DNA from: Sclerotiophoma versabilis
Taxonomy: Eukaryota > Ascomycota > Dothideomycetes > Pleosporales > Didymellaceae
Assembly (NCBI GenBank): GCA_012274445.1
Contig: JAAROD010000015.1
Span: 248,001 to 312,000 of the forward strand
DNA: 64,000 nt
Direction of reading: 5' to 3'
The notes beneath the pieces were generated by a model. That model did not search any database and had not been told where the DNA came from. It worked only from the letters and a program-made list of their open reading frames with translations. Numbering within the stretch: position 1 is the first letter of the stretch; each line of letters opens with the position of its first letter. This document shows, one piece after another, positions 45,108 through 57,151 of the stretch. A program made the position numbers and the translations under genes.

Positions 45108-47549
45108 AGTGGCGGAAGAGGCACAGCTCCTCCAAATCGGTGTGCCCCACTAGCCTGGCTAGCACGACCCGCACCAGTGGGCAAACTACGATCGCTCCCG
45201 CCGGCACAGCTACGCGAGATTGGTGCTGGTCTGTCACACAGATAGTGAGATTTGGGATAAAGCTGGCGAAGCGAGGGAGCAAGCACATCAAGGAGCTCCA
45301 AAACAATGAGTAGTATTATACAGCAAACGCTGCGATGGAAGCCGGCATCGCAAAAGCGAAGCATCACGTTTTCTTAAGTGTAAACCCATATTGGATCGCA
45401 CATGTCGCCGGACCTTCTTTGTGCAAACACCGGAAGATCATATTGCGCACTTTGATTCCTTGAAAAGCAGTCCTGATGCGGGGAGGAGTTATTGTCTTGC
45501 ATGTTCTGGCGTTTGGTGGCTCGGTCATCTTCCTGACTCCGAGAATGTATGCGAGAAAACGTGATGGGTGTCGAGATTGGGTTGAAAGGTGCGGTCCAAT
45601 ATAGCGCTGGGACAACGATTAGCACGAAGGGAGGCATTCTCCGATTGAATAAAATCATATTTGAACCTCCAGGGATCCTGTTCGTGATACATGCTACGTA
45701 CATGACAAGATAATACTCATCCCTATTCACCCTACTTAAGATATCCTGTTTTACTGCAAGCTGGTCCTGCATTTGGACGGTATCTATGGCATATCAACAT
45801 TTTTCGCTCCATACCATGGATGCACATGCCCTTGCGATTCGTGCCGATGTTCATTGCCCAGGACGCATTATCAGCGAGGATGTTTATTGGTCAATGATGC
45901 GTGCTGCAAGCGAGGTTTGATTCAACCTCGCTCATTCCGTCTGAACATGCACCTTCCCGCCCTCCCCACTTCTGATAACAAAGACCGATGTGCGCAACCC
46001 CGGTCGAGCGTTTATCGTGCAACACGACATGGAGATTCGCGGAGCGCTGGAAGATAGGATGATATGCTGCTGAAGAGAAGAGTTCTGCCTATGGGCGTTG
46101 GAGAGATATGTATCGTGGTCTGACAGTTGGTAATCGAGGGTACTGCATATCGTTACCGGGTGTTCAATGTGGCCGGAGAGTGCAAAAGCTAGATCTGCTG
46201 GTATTGTAAGACTCAAATCCATGGTTCAAACGTGGAGGATGCTAACCCGATAGCGGGTTGCTTTCGACAGTCTCACGGCATAGATGTGTTCTCTCCAGGA
46301 TCCTAGTCATATTTGGTTTATAGACGAGAAGGTTCCTTAGCATCGAGGTTGACGTTCGGTATCTATCATTTGTCAGTCTTCCCTCGATAAAGGTTAGTAG
46401 CTCGTACTGGTCGTACTGGTCGCGCGGATGGTTTCCCTTCGAAGTCCTGCTGGATCATGGCCATGTTAGATTGAGGCTCATTTCTACGAAGTCTCATTAT
46501 GCTATCTTTATACTACCACTGAGCCTTCACTACATTTTTCTGAGTTGGATCTTCGCCCTGGATCTTCTGCAAATTGGTCCTACCCACGATCATCTCAACC
46601 TTCAGCCGCTGCCCAATCTCACCGCCAACTCTGTGCGCTCCTCTCTCAGTACTGCAGTTCTCACCTCCAGAAAGGCCTCTCTCACCAGCTCCATACTTCA
46701 CTAGCCACCTAGGTCGTACCAAAGATGACCCGGGAGGATATAAGCAACCCATACGAAGCCTCCAACCTGCGTCTTCCACCTCACAACAACTCTCAACTTC
46801 TCCAGCCAGCTTCTCGACTTGGTCGACAATTAACCTTCCACAACACTAACACAACAGTCACGCTCTCCGCTACAACAACATCAGCAGGTTCGACAAGCTC
46901 AAACTGCGGGCAGTACAATCATCACACATCTGCAAGCCAGACCTTCACCCTCAAGACTTCAAGGTATGTGTCTGCTCATAGCTCCCTCCCATGTTGCCCA
47001 GCTCGCGCCAACTGGCTGCTCGCTGGGCTCACCACAAAAGCATGTACCCGCTCCGCGACCGCTTCGTTGAGGTGAACCTCAGCATCACCACAACCTATGT
47101 GCTCTTTCCTGTTTTGACGACACCACACATGCCCCGCTAGCTCTAGCTTTCGAGCTCGCCCTCCATCACCTTCTTTCCACCATCTTTTTACCACATCGAA
47201 TCATTCTCTCGACGCTCCCTTTTGGTACTACATGTTCTTCCGTGCCTTTGTTTTCGATTGCAGTTTGCATTGAGCACATAGGCGTTCAACTCTCGTTTTC
47301 GAACATCCTCACTGACTAGAGCAAGGCCGACCTGCAATCCGCCCGCAAACGCACTTCACGTCATCGCTTTGCCGACTTACAGGTCTCGGACTAAGGTACG
47401 TCTCCTCTTACAGCCTTAGCCAGTCACAGTGGGCGCGCTTCGTCGCCGTGATAGCTATCTGCAGTGTAGAAGCAGTCAGACGGCTTCATGCATGCGTCTT
47501 GTGACATACATCCAAGCTTGTTCATCGCTGACACGTTACAGAATTCACA
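45108..47549. other. Long region upstream of Argonaute
   Basis: The 2.4 kb between the RNA14 stop and the Argonaute ATG has no supported gene. From about 46470 the plus strand is strongly pyrimidine-rich, with many CTCAC/CTTCTC tracts and potential splice signals, as expected for a long, possibly spliced, Argonaute 5' leader. A perfect 9-bp hairpin is listed separately. Confidence 0.5.
45909..45932. repeat. Perfect 9-bp hairpin
   Basis: AGCGAGGTT and its exact reverse complement flank a 6-nt loop (TGATTC). No other structural RNA context was found, so it may be chance, a terminator-like hairpin downstream of RNA14, or a small regulatory site. Confidence 0.6.
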
Positions 47550-50500
47550 ATGGCCGGCCCAGCGAAGCAGCGTGCTCACAAGGAGAAGCAGCAGCAGTCC
47601 GCTCGCTCGACTGGCAACTCCTCCGCCTCACGCGATCCCACCCAGCGTTCCATCAACAAGCTCGATGGCAACAAGGATCCCCACGAACATGGCGCCGGCG
47701 TCATGGATTACACCAGACCAAATGACCTGAAGAATCTGTCTGAGTTCCTCGGCATGTCTGGCTGGTACACAGCTCGTGGAGTAAGTGCAGACGCCCCTTT
47801 ATCAGCCCGCGCATGCATGCATGCATGCAAACATTTGTCATACATCCAAATCATGCGAACATCGAGCCGTTGAGCGCTGGTTTTGCATGTTGTGGATGCA
47901 TATCATAAACATCTTCTCTTCATTTGCTGTTTTCTCTTCCTCATCTCTCACAATTCCAGTCGTTCCCGAAACATTACACATGTCCACACTATCATGTCTA
48001 TTTGCTTGCATCTTTGACCATCTCTCTCCGTCATAATGCCTCTCAGGACTCTCCTTGTGTTCCGAGGCATCTACCTCTACCGCTCCAGGTATGCGAACAT
48101 GGAATCTGACTCACGCGATGACCAGCTCACCACCCCTGCCACCCTTCCTCAACGTCCAAAGAACTTTAATTCTTTCGGCAAGGAGACAACCATCACTCTC
48201 AACACTTTCAACGTCGTCAAGTCGCCCAGCACCGTCGTTTACCAGTACGATATCGCCTACTCCGGAGATTCAAAGGATTACACGAAACGCAAGCTCCTTC
48301 AGAAGATCTGGAGTTCTCAGGCTGTCAAGTCCGAGCTTGGCGAGCCTACCAACCTCTGGGTGTGGGATGGCCACAAGCTTGCTTGGTAATACGCTCTGCT
48401 CATGTACATTACTTTCTACTAACATGCTGCAGGTCTGGCAAGCGCCTTCCCCGCGACGACAACCGTATCACTGTTGATCTTGACGCTGAAGAAGGCAGGG
48501 TAATGAATGCTGGGGCTCGCGGTAACAAGCATACGATTCACCTCCGATGGACCCGTCAGGTCGATTTCAGCGGCCTTGAAGCCTTTCTAAACGGTCAGGC
48601 CTCCTGGTCTCCTGAGTGCATTGACACGATCAACTTCCTCGATCACCTTATGCGCGAAACCCCGTCCCGCCAGTTCACGCAGATAAAGAAGTCTTTCTTT
48701 CAGCGTGGCGAGCAACGTTTTGACCTCGGCGGCGGTATTGAGGCGTTCAAGGGCGTCTTCGCGTCTCTTCGTCCTGTTCTCGACGACAAGTTCAAGAAGT
48801 CCTTGTCAGTCAACGTGGATGTTGCAAACGGCACCTTCTGGCGCTCCCAAGAGCTTACTCGCGTAAGTTCTGACCCAGTTCCATCATTTGAATGTAAGAC
48901 TGATCTGATCTAGGCTGTCAGCCAGGTATTCAACTGCAGTCCGCCCCAGCTTGCGCAGCGCCTCAGGGAGGCTCAGAAGAACTGGGGAGCATCGATGCTT
49001 CGCAAGGACTTTGGTGCTTTCAGGCATGTCGGCGTCACTGCTACTCACACTACACCCCATACACCGTACCTGATCGATGCGATTTACCCCAAGGACGCCA
49101 ACCAGGCCACGTTCGCCGATCCTGACGACCGCCGTCCCGGTCTCCCTGACACTCAGCGCAAGCAAATATCCGTCGCCCAGTACTTCAAGAGGAAATACAA
49201 CATCAATGTCATTCCAGGCATCCCAGTCGTTAGGATGACGAAGAAGATCCGCGGCGCACACATTTTTATGCCGATGGACGTCCTCCGCATCGACGCGAAT
49301 CAACGCTACAACACCAAGTTGAGCGACACGCAGACCTCCAACATGATCAAGTTCGCCGTCACGCTTCCTAAGGAGCGCTGGGCCGCTGTGCAGCACGGCG
49401 TCCGTCTTCTTAACTGGGCTAACGATCCCTACCTGAGGCATTACGGACTTCAGATTAGCCCCAGGTAACCATCCCTCTTACGAGCCTGTCCTTCGTTACT
49501 GACATTCCACAGCGCTTCCAAAGTCAAGGCCCGCATCCTGCCATACCCCACCGTACAATTTGGTGCTGGCTCCAAGGAGGCTACCATCAAGCCGCAGGAC
49601 ATGGTGGCCGGTCGATGGCGTCTTGAGTGCGTATCTCCTCTTTCCGACTCTCAGACATACTCAGCTAACCATTGCAGTGGTCGTAAGTTCGCCATGAACA
49701 ACCAGCAGCGCCCTATCATGGGCTGGGGTGTCTGCGTTATTGCACACAACCGATCACCTCCTCCGGCTGCTGTTGAAGCCTTCGTGCAGAAGTTCGTCCA
49801 GATCTATGAGAGCCACGGTGGTGTCTTCTCCGCACACCCGAAATACGGCAAGAAGCCTTGGATGGGTTCAGGCAATCTTGCTGAGGGAGGCGAAATGGGT
49901 GAGTCGGATCTTCCATCTCACTCGTCAATTGCTAACAGTCGACAGTCGCCAAGGTCTGGAACCAGACTGGCAATCGCTACAACGCGATGCCTAGCCTCCT
50001 CATCTTCATCGTGAACGATCGTAACGTTGATGTGTACCGTCGCATCAAGAAGTCCTGCGACATTCGCTTTGGAGTTCCTTCCCAGGTTCTGCAAGCCAAG
50101 CACGTCCTGACCGCGTCTCCTCAGTATATCTCCAATGTCTGCATGAAAGTCAACGCCAAGCTGGGTGGTGCTACGTGTGTTGCGAAGAGCAGCCTCAGTA
50201 AGTGCTCCAACGCCTTCAGTGTTCTGCCAGAATGCTAATATCATATCGTCCCCAAGCTCAACCCCAGGGCCGCGTCTACTTCTACTATGGTCGTTGGTGC
50301 TGATGTCTCCCATCCTGCTCCCGGTGCTGGCTCGGACCAAGCTGCTTCCTTCGCCGCAATTACTGTCTCGGCCGACCCCGTCTTCGCCAAGTACTGGGCT
50401 GATGTTCAGACCAACGGTAACCGTGTTGAAATGATCACCTCTTCCAACATCCAAGATCACTTCGGTCCCATGGCTAAGAACTGGATGCAGCGTCTCGGTC

Positions 50501-51172
50501 AGGGCAAGCCACCGGCGCGTGTCCTCTATATCCGTGACGGAGTTTCTGAAGTGATTGCACAGCCTTGACTAATTTTTATGTAACTATACTGACAACCTCC
50601 AGGGTCAATACGCTGCTGTGCTCGAGGAGGAGGTGCACGACATGAAGGCTTTCTTCAGCAAGCTCGGCGGCACAATACCAAAGTTCACAGTTGTGATTGC
50701 CGGCAAGCGCCACCACGTCCGCTTCTTCCCCGATGCCGGCAAGGGCGACCGCAACGGAAACCCACTTCCGGGTACTCTTGTCGAGGCTGGCTGCACTCAT
50801 CCTTTCGAGTTCGACTTCTACCTGTGCCCACACGTCGCCATCAAGGGTACTGCGCGTCCTATCCATTACCAGTGCATCCTCAACGAGGGCGAGTGGTTGG
50901 CCGCCGAGCTCCAGCAGTTCATCTTCGAGCACTCGTACCACTACGTCCGCTCCACAACCCCAGTCTCCCTCCACCCTGCGGTCTACTATGCCCACTTAGC
51001 TGCTGACCGTGCTCGTGCTCACCTCAACGACAGCCCTGTCTCTTCCGGCAAGAAAGAGTCGCACGCCGACCGCACCTCTAACACTGGTAGTTCCAACCGC
51101 AACGTCGAGGTTCCACCCCTCATGCCTTTGCAGAACGTTCGTGGCCTGAAGGACGTTATGTGGTACATCTAA
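47550..51172 (+). CDS. Argonaute (QDE-2-like) with phase conflict at intron 7
   Basis: RNA-silencing slicer, about 970 aa. The exons are 47550-47780, 48126-48385, 48433-48862, 48914-49464, 49513-49626, 49678-49898, 49946-50197, 50257-50550 and 50603-51172. The domains in order are a Gln/Arg-rich N-terminus, N domain (SFGKETTITLNTFNVV), PAZ, MID (WNQTGNRYNAMPSLLIFI) and PIWI. The slicer tetrad appears complete: Asp in VVGADVSHP, Glu in NRVEMI, Asp in YIRDGVSE, His in YYAHLA. Oddities are as follows. Intron 1 is 345 nt and contains an (ATGC)n run. The consensus splice of intron 7 (GTAAGT 50198 to AAG 50256, branch CTAAT) leaves the two sides out of phase by one base. Intron 8 has a poor donor, GTGATT. 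Family identity is certain; whether this copy is functional is open. Confidence 0.93.
47811..47828. repeat. (GCAT)n microsatellite in Argonaute intron 1
   Basis: Four and a half units of GCAT lie inside the unusually long first intron of the Argonaute gene. Confidence 0.9.
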
Positions 51173-51674
51173 GGATGCCGTTGAGATTCGATATCAGTGG
51201 GGATCGAGAAGGTCTTGAGTGACTCCAGGGTCTTGGTTTGATCAGTGGCGAGCAATGATGGTTAAAAGACAATGATGATGACTGGGACAGTGGCCACTCT
51301 GCATGTCGAGCTCGGCAACATCATAGTTGCTGACCAGGAAAGTTTGGATGCTTATCTCTTGCTTTGCATGTGCGAACTGAAATGGCAACGCCGTCAACAG
51401 CCGCTAGGATGGCACGCGATACTATGAGTGGAGGGAGTCGGTTGCTAGATAGTTCATCAAAAGATCCCTCGAGATTCTTCATCCTCTTATGCTTGATCCG
51501 TTTTGATGAACGGCTTTAATGTGGATTTTGCAAGATTGTGAGTGCCCGTACGAAAAGTCGGCTACTTTGCAGTCCTTGAATTACCGGTTGTGTCAACTCT
51601 GCTCACAATGCTTGCGACGCGTGTTGCATCTCGCAGCCAGAACCTCCTTGGCAATTTATATTTTCATGTCAGTG
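51173..51674. other. Convergent intergenic region
   Basis: The 3' flanks of Argonaute (plus) and the HNH protein (minus) meet here. No gene or repeat was seen. Confidence 0.55.
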
Positions 51675-52585
51675 TTATCTACTCTTCCACCTTACACCTC
51701 CAACCCACTTGACCCACCCCTCAACCTCCCGCGCCTTCTCTTCATCCCCATCTATTCCTCCCTCCCTGATTAGATCCACGGTGTAGTAGTACCGTGCCAA
51801 CTCCTCGTTACTTGCCAACCGGTGCACAAAACTATGGCACGCCCTACACAACCACGCCACGCTATTCAACACATCCTCATCATGCCACCCTCTCTTCCGC
51901 ACCCTGTCGTGGGTACTCTTCGGTATCAAGTGGTGGTATGTAAGCGGCACCCAATCGCGCTCGCATATTTCGCACTCGGCTGTTCGTGTGGTCGCCCATG
52001 TCGGCGGCGGGAGCGTGACGGCGGTGCAGTATGCGGTGAACACGGGCGTGAGTAGGTTGTGCGCGTCGTGCGAGTCGCTGGAGGTGGGCAGAAGGGCGTA
52101 GGATTCCAGACTGTCGATTGCGTCGGGCGGGACCGAAGAGAGGAGCGTTGTGTATGTTGAGGCGGACAGGGGCGTTGTGTAGGCGTCTTGGAGTGTAGTC
52201 GAGTTGCGGAATTTCGGGTACGATAGGGTGCGCAGGTCGGCTGGGAGGGACGGGAAGAGGAGGCTACTCAGGTACTGTGGGTTATCAGCTGTGTGTTTGA
52301 AGACAGCAGAAGGGGCTGGCGGCGTACGTCGATGAATTCACCTAAGTCCTCGGCATCGGTTGCGGAGGGAGCGCTGCTCATGGTAGTGCTGGGGGCTTCG
52401 ACTTGTGGTTTGGTTGGCGCAAAGATGCCCACTGGCTTGTATCTTGCGCGCTTCTTGGCCATCCGTTTCGTCTTGGTCTTCTCTTTCTCGGCTGGCAGAG
52501 CCAATGCCTTCATGATGGGCTCGCTCATGCAATCGCGGAATGTTTCATAATTTGATTGTTCTTCAGCAGGTATGGAATCAGCCAT
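51675..52585 (-). CDS. HNH-nuclease-domain protein
   Basis: A 285-aa protein from exons 52585-52328 and 52274-51675 (minus), with a 53-nt intron joining LGEFID|YLSSLLFPSL in phase. The N-terminal part is charged with a basic block (KEKTKTKRMAKKRARYKP), possibly a nuclear signal. The C-terminal half holds an HNH-like zinc domain: CEIC, then the double His in TYHHLIPKSTHDR, then WLCRACHSFVHR. This CxxC...HH...CxxCH arrangement fits a beta-beta-alpha metal nuclease fold. Similar stand-alone proteins are common in ascomycetes, but I know of no defined role. It is convergent with Argonaute, with no evidence for a functional link. The start ATG at 52585 is the only one before the conserved region. 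Confidence 0.87.
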
Positions 52586-53098
52586 GATCGATTGTGTATT
52601 GCAAGAACCTGATGCATGGCCACAGGCGCGTGGTGGCGAGCATCGACGGAGGCATGGCGGTGTTTATGTGCTGGAGTGGACGATGACGATGCTCTGAGGT
52701 TGAAGATCTGGGGCGGCGCGCCACTGGTGGGGCAGAAGGGCGCCCAAGGCTTTGTGTCGATATTCAAGAGGGATTCGCAGCCTTCGAAGTTTCCACAGCG
52801 TTTTATTTGGGTCATTCAGCCTCTGTAAGGTATAGTCGGTTGTAGGGCGTACAATATACAAGGCTGGTATGTCAAGAGGGCGGAAATGAGATGTAATACG
52901 AGCGTTCAAAAGCAATGAGTTCGCAAGCCATTAGAAGTTTATTTTTATCGATTTGCTTGCCCTGATGATCGTAAGCTTGCAGCTGCAGATGATCTGGCAG
53001 CAAATCAATTCATTCGCAGGCTATGCAAAACGCAACACAAGCGCACAGCGACCGCACTCATGGCGCACATGCTGAAGTCGCAGAGACCTCACAGCGGT
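52586..53098. other. Intergenic region
   Basis: The promoter side of the HNH gene and the 3' flank of the PP28-like gene. No further gene supported. Confidence 0.5.
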
Positions 53099-53887
53099 TT
53101 ACTTCTTCTTTCCACCCTTGGCCAGGCGGTTGGCCTTGCCCAGAGCCTGCTCTCTCCTGCGGGCTTCGCGCGCCATAAGCTCAGCCTTCTCCTTCTCAAG
53201 CTCCGAACGCTCCTCGGCCTCTGCCTTCTTGCGCGCTGCCTCGGCCTCACGACGCTCCTTGACGAGCTTAAGACGCTCGAGATCGGCACGTGCCTGCTCA
53301 GTCTTGCCCTCTGCGTGTAGCTTGTCGTAACGCTCCTTCGCCTGTTGCTTCTCGAGGGCCTCGCGCTCACGACGGGACAGTTGGGAGGTATCCTGCTTGC
53401 CCTTGCCCTTTGCTGGTGCTGGTGCTGCGTCGGGATCGACCGGGGCTTTCGCAGCCTGGGTGCGGGCTTTGGCGGTGTGGTTAGGGTTTGCGGGCATGTC
53501 GTCGTCGCTCTCTTCGTCCGATGTGGGCAGGTCACCGGCCTCGGGAACCTTCTGGGACTTCTTCGCTATCGCTGCCAGTTTGCGGGCCTTAGCAGCTTCA
53601 CGGCGCTGCTCACGGGTCATCTCTTCCGTATTTGGCTTGCCGTCCTCATCCTCGCTAGACTCTTCCTCCGAAGACTCTTCCTCGCTCGACTCCTCATCGA
53701 CCTTCTTAGGCTGCTCCTGTACGACTGTCAGCTGTCATGCCTCGCCCACTGAGTTCGATGTACGTACACCCCACATGCCCATAACCTCGCCTTCTGCGTT
53801 CAGTGGCTGCAGGTCTCTCGAAAAGTGCTTGCCGCCTCCGCGCTTGGCCTTGTTGAACTTGCCACCACGACCGCGTGCTGAAGACAT
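53099..53887 (-). CDS. PP28/PDAP1-like phosphoprotein
   Basis: A 245-aa, highly charged protein of the casein kinase substrate PP28 (PDAP1, 28-kDa heat- and acid-stable phosphoprotein) family. The exons (minus) are 53887-53768 and 53716-53099 with a 51-nt intron joining GMWG|EQPKK. The N-terminus MSSARGRGGKFNKAKRGGGK is the fungal form of the family start. It is followed by acidic Ser/Glu runs that are likely casein kinase II sites (EESSEEESSEEESSEDED). The C-terminal half is a long single helix (RREREALEKQQAKERYDKL...ERREAEAARKKAEAEERSEL), ending in a basic GGKKK tail. Its function in fungi is poorly defined; ribosome- or RNA-associated roles have been suggested for similar proteins. Confidence 0.87.
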
Positions 53888-54955
53888 GGTGTCGATATGT
53901 GTGTCGGGAATCAAATGTCGGTTTGCCTTAACGTGTGTTCACTCGGGCTCGTATTTGAGGTCGTGTGTAGTGTTGTACTTGTATGTGAAGAAGTGGTAGT
54001 GGTGTGTTCGTGTTTGGTTTTCAGTGGACGCGAGGTTTTGTAGAAGAGCAAAACCTGGAAGAACGGAACGTTAATTTCTTATTTTCAATTTGGATCAAAT
54101 ATTGAACACTTACTCTATATCCAACTAAAGAATACTACTTACTCTTCGTAGCCTGAAGCACAAGGAGTCACTCAACCTTCACAAACAATTCCCAACCCCA
54201 CCATTTCAGCCCCACCTCGCAAATGCGCCGCCCTCGATTCGCTACGCAGAGACCATAACGCCTAACCATAACCGCACTAGTTCTGCTTAGTCATTGCAAA
54301 TCTCGGTTTTCCCTATCGCGCGCGCGGCTCTTGGAACTTTTTTCTTCTTCACATAAACTGAAGACCTTCGTATTCACTCTGCTCTTCGTTCAAATGAGGA
54401 TGATGGAGGGGAAAACGGAGGTTAGAGCATCATGCGTCTGCTTACCCCCTTCTCTTCGTGGTTTTTGACCTGGTGGAGCGAAGGTAAATAAATTGGACGG
54501 TACATACCTTTGTCCCCTGTGATTCGTTGTCTCTGTGGCTGGAGGCTGCACGCGCTAGGAGGAAGAGCCATTTGATATCCGCTTGCATGTTGGTGATGCA
54601 TGTGCGCTGTGCTTCTGACGTTCTGCGCAGGCCTTTGTTTCACCTTGGAGTTTGAGGCTGGCCAAGCATCGTCGTCAGCGTTGGTCACACATTCCAGCTT
54701 CTAACACGGCCTGCTATATTTGGCAACCAGGCGACCATATTGCCTCTTTGAGCCAGCTATATGAACTTGTACGCTTGCTGTCGTCCTTACATCGTATGGG
54801 GCGGTCCGCGTGCCGTGCTGTTCTAGGTATGGTACTGGTGAGGTGGTTGTGGATGTACTCGGCTCCTCATGATGTGTGCTGTAGGTATTCCATCAACACC
54901 TCTACTTCAAGGCCTTGACCTCATCCAACGCTCCTCTCCTTGTCAGATCGTCTAC
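53888..54955. other. Divergent intergenic region
   Basis: About 1.07 kb between the start of the PP28-like gene (minus) and the F-box-like gene (plus). No gene supported. It holds AT-rich and CT-rich promoter-like sequence at 54060-54370. Confidence 0.5.
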
Positions 54956-55795
54956 ATGGCATCGACGTCACGGCTTCTAAATCTCTCAGTTTCGACACGC
55001 GAGAAGATCTATGCATATCTCCTCTTGCCACGTCTAGAAGAGGACGTCACAACTATCAACTACACACTAAGCTGGCCATACCTCGATAATCCAAGCAACA
55101 CAACATTTGCCGGGTCAACACAAATCGATCTCTGCGCATGCCCGCGTACAGACCTTGATCACGAAGAAGGCCAACAGGAGTCACACATTTACACGCGCTA
55201 CAGATGCGTTGGCCCAGAAGTCCACTTCACACCCCCGCGTGAAGGACTGTGGGTACTGCAAGCCGCCCACGGCCAATTCAACATCCTCCGCCCTGCCTCA
55301 ACAGAGATTGAAGACCGCCCCTCATCAGCGATCCTACAAGTCTCGAAACAGATTTACATCGAAGCACTTCCGTTCCTGTATCGTGACAGGGATTTCTTCT
55401 TCGCTACCGGACCGTGTCCAAGAGGCAGATACCAGGCGTACGCAACACTGCAATGGCTTAAGCAATTGAACGAGAGAGCAAGGGCGAATGTAGAGATTCT
55501 GAGTCTGCTTGTGCAGCCATATGAAGAGGATTGTAACATAGCTGATGTGGGAGAGTCGTATGCGGAGCTGGGTGCATATATTCAAGATCAGATGCCCTGC
55601 TTCAAGTGGTTGTGTCTGGACGTCTGGGACCAAAGAGTGTATCAAGCGGCAAGTGCATTCTTGCGAATATTCGACAAAAGGGGCGTGGGCATCGTGCTGC
55701 GGCAACCACTGCAGGACTCCAAGGGTGAGGTGTTTCTTACTGAGGAAAGTTTCATGAGTAGTTTTCAAAAGGTAGAAGAGTACACTTCAATTTGA
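54956..55795 (+). CDS. F-box-like/2EXR domain protein
   Basis: An intronless 279-aa frame. I chose the ATG at 54956 (MASTSRLLNLSVSTREKIYAYLLLP) because the F-box-like motif starts there; an in-frame ATG at 54869 would add 29 non-conserved residues. Typical family elements are SSAILQVSKQIYIEALPFLYRDRDFFF and a repeated-aromatic C-terminal half with FKWLCLDVWDQRVYQAASAFL. The role is unknown. The sequence is well diverged from the other two F-box-like proteins in this window, so this is not a recent tandem duplication. Confidence 0.77.
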   Translation: MASTSRLLNLSVSTREKIYAYLLLPRLEEDVTTINYTLSWPYLDNPSNTTFAGSTQIDLCACPRTDLDHEEGQQESHIYTRYRCVGPEVHFTPPREGLWVLQAAHGQFNILRPASTEIEDRPSSAILQVSKQIYIEALPFLYRDRDFFFATGPCPRGRYQAYATLQWLKQLNERARANVEILSLLVQPYEEDCNIADVGESYAELGAYIQDQMPCFKWLCLDVWDQRVYQAASAFLRIFDKRGVGIVLRQPLQDSKGEVFLTEESFMSSFQKVEEYTSI

Positions 55796-57078
55796 ACTAC
55801 AGAGGTACGACCAACGTTCTTCCTCCCCGTGCACGCCTCACTTGAGGACGAAGCACCTCACGACTTCTCAGAGTAACTACCGTTGAGCTCCATCCAGCAC
55901 ATCGACGTGCCTTGGGAGTATTCTGCCGCATCGTGAACACATTCTGAAAGGATGACTTCGACCGATTAGTGCTTCGCTTGGACGTGTTCGAAATCGTTAG
56001 CGAGGGCGTAGAGGCTGGCGAGCGTACGATGTTCTTTGTCACACAGGTGTGGCGTTGGACATTGCAAGCATATCGTGCCGTGGCCAATTTGCTCACATTC
56101 AATGCGACTCGGGTCTCTCTTTCGGTTGGGAATTCGATAAACGGGTGTCTGGTCAATGTATATAAGCTGCTGATACCTTGAGAATACAAATGGATCCTCG
56201 ATTCTTCCATTCGATCCTCGCGCGATGCCATAGCACGGCCTGCTTGAACGTATTCGAACGCTTTTGACGGTTTTTTCTCTGCCAACTACAAGTTTCATTG
56301 TGCTTGTTAAAAGAAATATGGTGTGTACGGAAGATCAGAAGACTACTGACTAACCTGCGGCAGTGCTATATCCGTCGTATAGCGCTGCGAGCTGCAGCCT
56401 CGACATATCTTGTCTGTACGATAGTGGTGTCGACGCGGCTCTCTAGTTTCACGTTTACCTTCATCACACCCGCGTTTTCAACTACGAGCACGACCACACC
56501 TTTGAACCGGTCTAAACGGGAGGTTGGAGTTAAGATTCGAGATGGAAACATCCGTGGAGCTCGGAGTTTGCGCTCTCACTTTCTAGTACTTCCCGTAGGC
56601 GTAGACTAAAAGGGAGGGAACAAGAGTAGGATAAGTTACGGTCGAAAGGAAATACGGGCAATCAAAATTGAAGGTGCTGTAATTACTATGCTGCACTTGA
56701 GCATTCATGATTGCCTGCAGAAGCAGCCGGGCCTTGTGAATCCCGTCGTTGCTGTGGAAGTCGTCGGAAAGCAGTTGGGTCCAGCCCTAATTTCCCTCCC
56801 ACACTGACACTGCGCCTCACGGGCGACAACTCTCACACTAAGCGTACCTAGCGTGTATCGCAAAAACCGAGCATCTTGTAATGACGCACTCTGATTAAGA
56901 AAGCAAAAAAGGGAAGCATGACTTGGCTGCGCAGATGTCCTCTTATCTCGGCACGTGAGCGCGCTAGCCACAAGCGTGCGCACCGACCTTCACCGCCCAA
57001 CACCCCCACCAGACAAAAACCAAGATATCTCAACACCCTGAAGGGCGATCGAGATGATTCCAAGAAAAATCAAGTGGC
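55796..57078. other. Intergenic region
   Basis: About 1.28 kb with no supported protein gene between the F-box-like gene and tRNA-Lys. Frames of up to 160 codons on the minus strand have no domain and no splice-supported structure. Confidence 0.45.
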
Positions 57079-57151
57079 AGCCCGACGTGGGGCTCGAACC
57101 CACAACCTTGAGATTAAGAGTCTCACGCGCTACCGATTGTGCCAGCCGGGC
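57079..57151 (-). tRNA. tRNA-Lys (CTT)
   Basis: A 73-nt cloverleaf on the minus strand. The acceptor is GCCCGGC with GTCGGGC, the D arm is GCAC AATCGGTA GCGC, and the anticodon arm is TGAGA CTCTTAA TCTCA, giving anticodon CTT. The T arm is GTGGG TTCGAGC CCCAC. There is no intron. All stems pair, with one G-U in the acceptor. Confidence 0.97.

Noticed and set aside
51675..52585. Idea that the HNH protein and Argonaute form a functional pair
   Set aside because: They are convergent, separately transcribed genes; HNH proteins of this type occur widely in fungi and nothing in the sequence links them to silencing.
55797..56298. Overlapping minus-strand frames of 110-162 codons downstream of the F-box-like gene
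   Set aside because: Two frames overlap each other, neither has a domain, and composition is Arg/Thr-rich as in random non-coding sequence.
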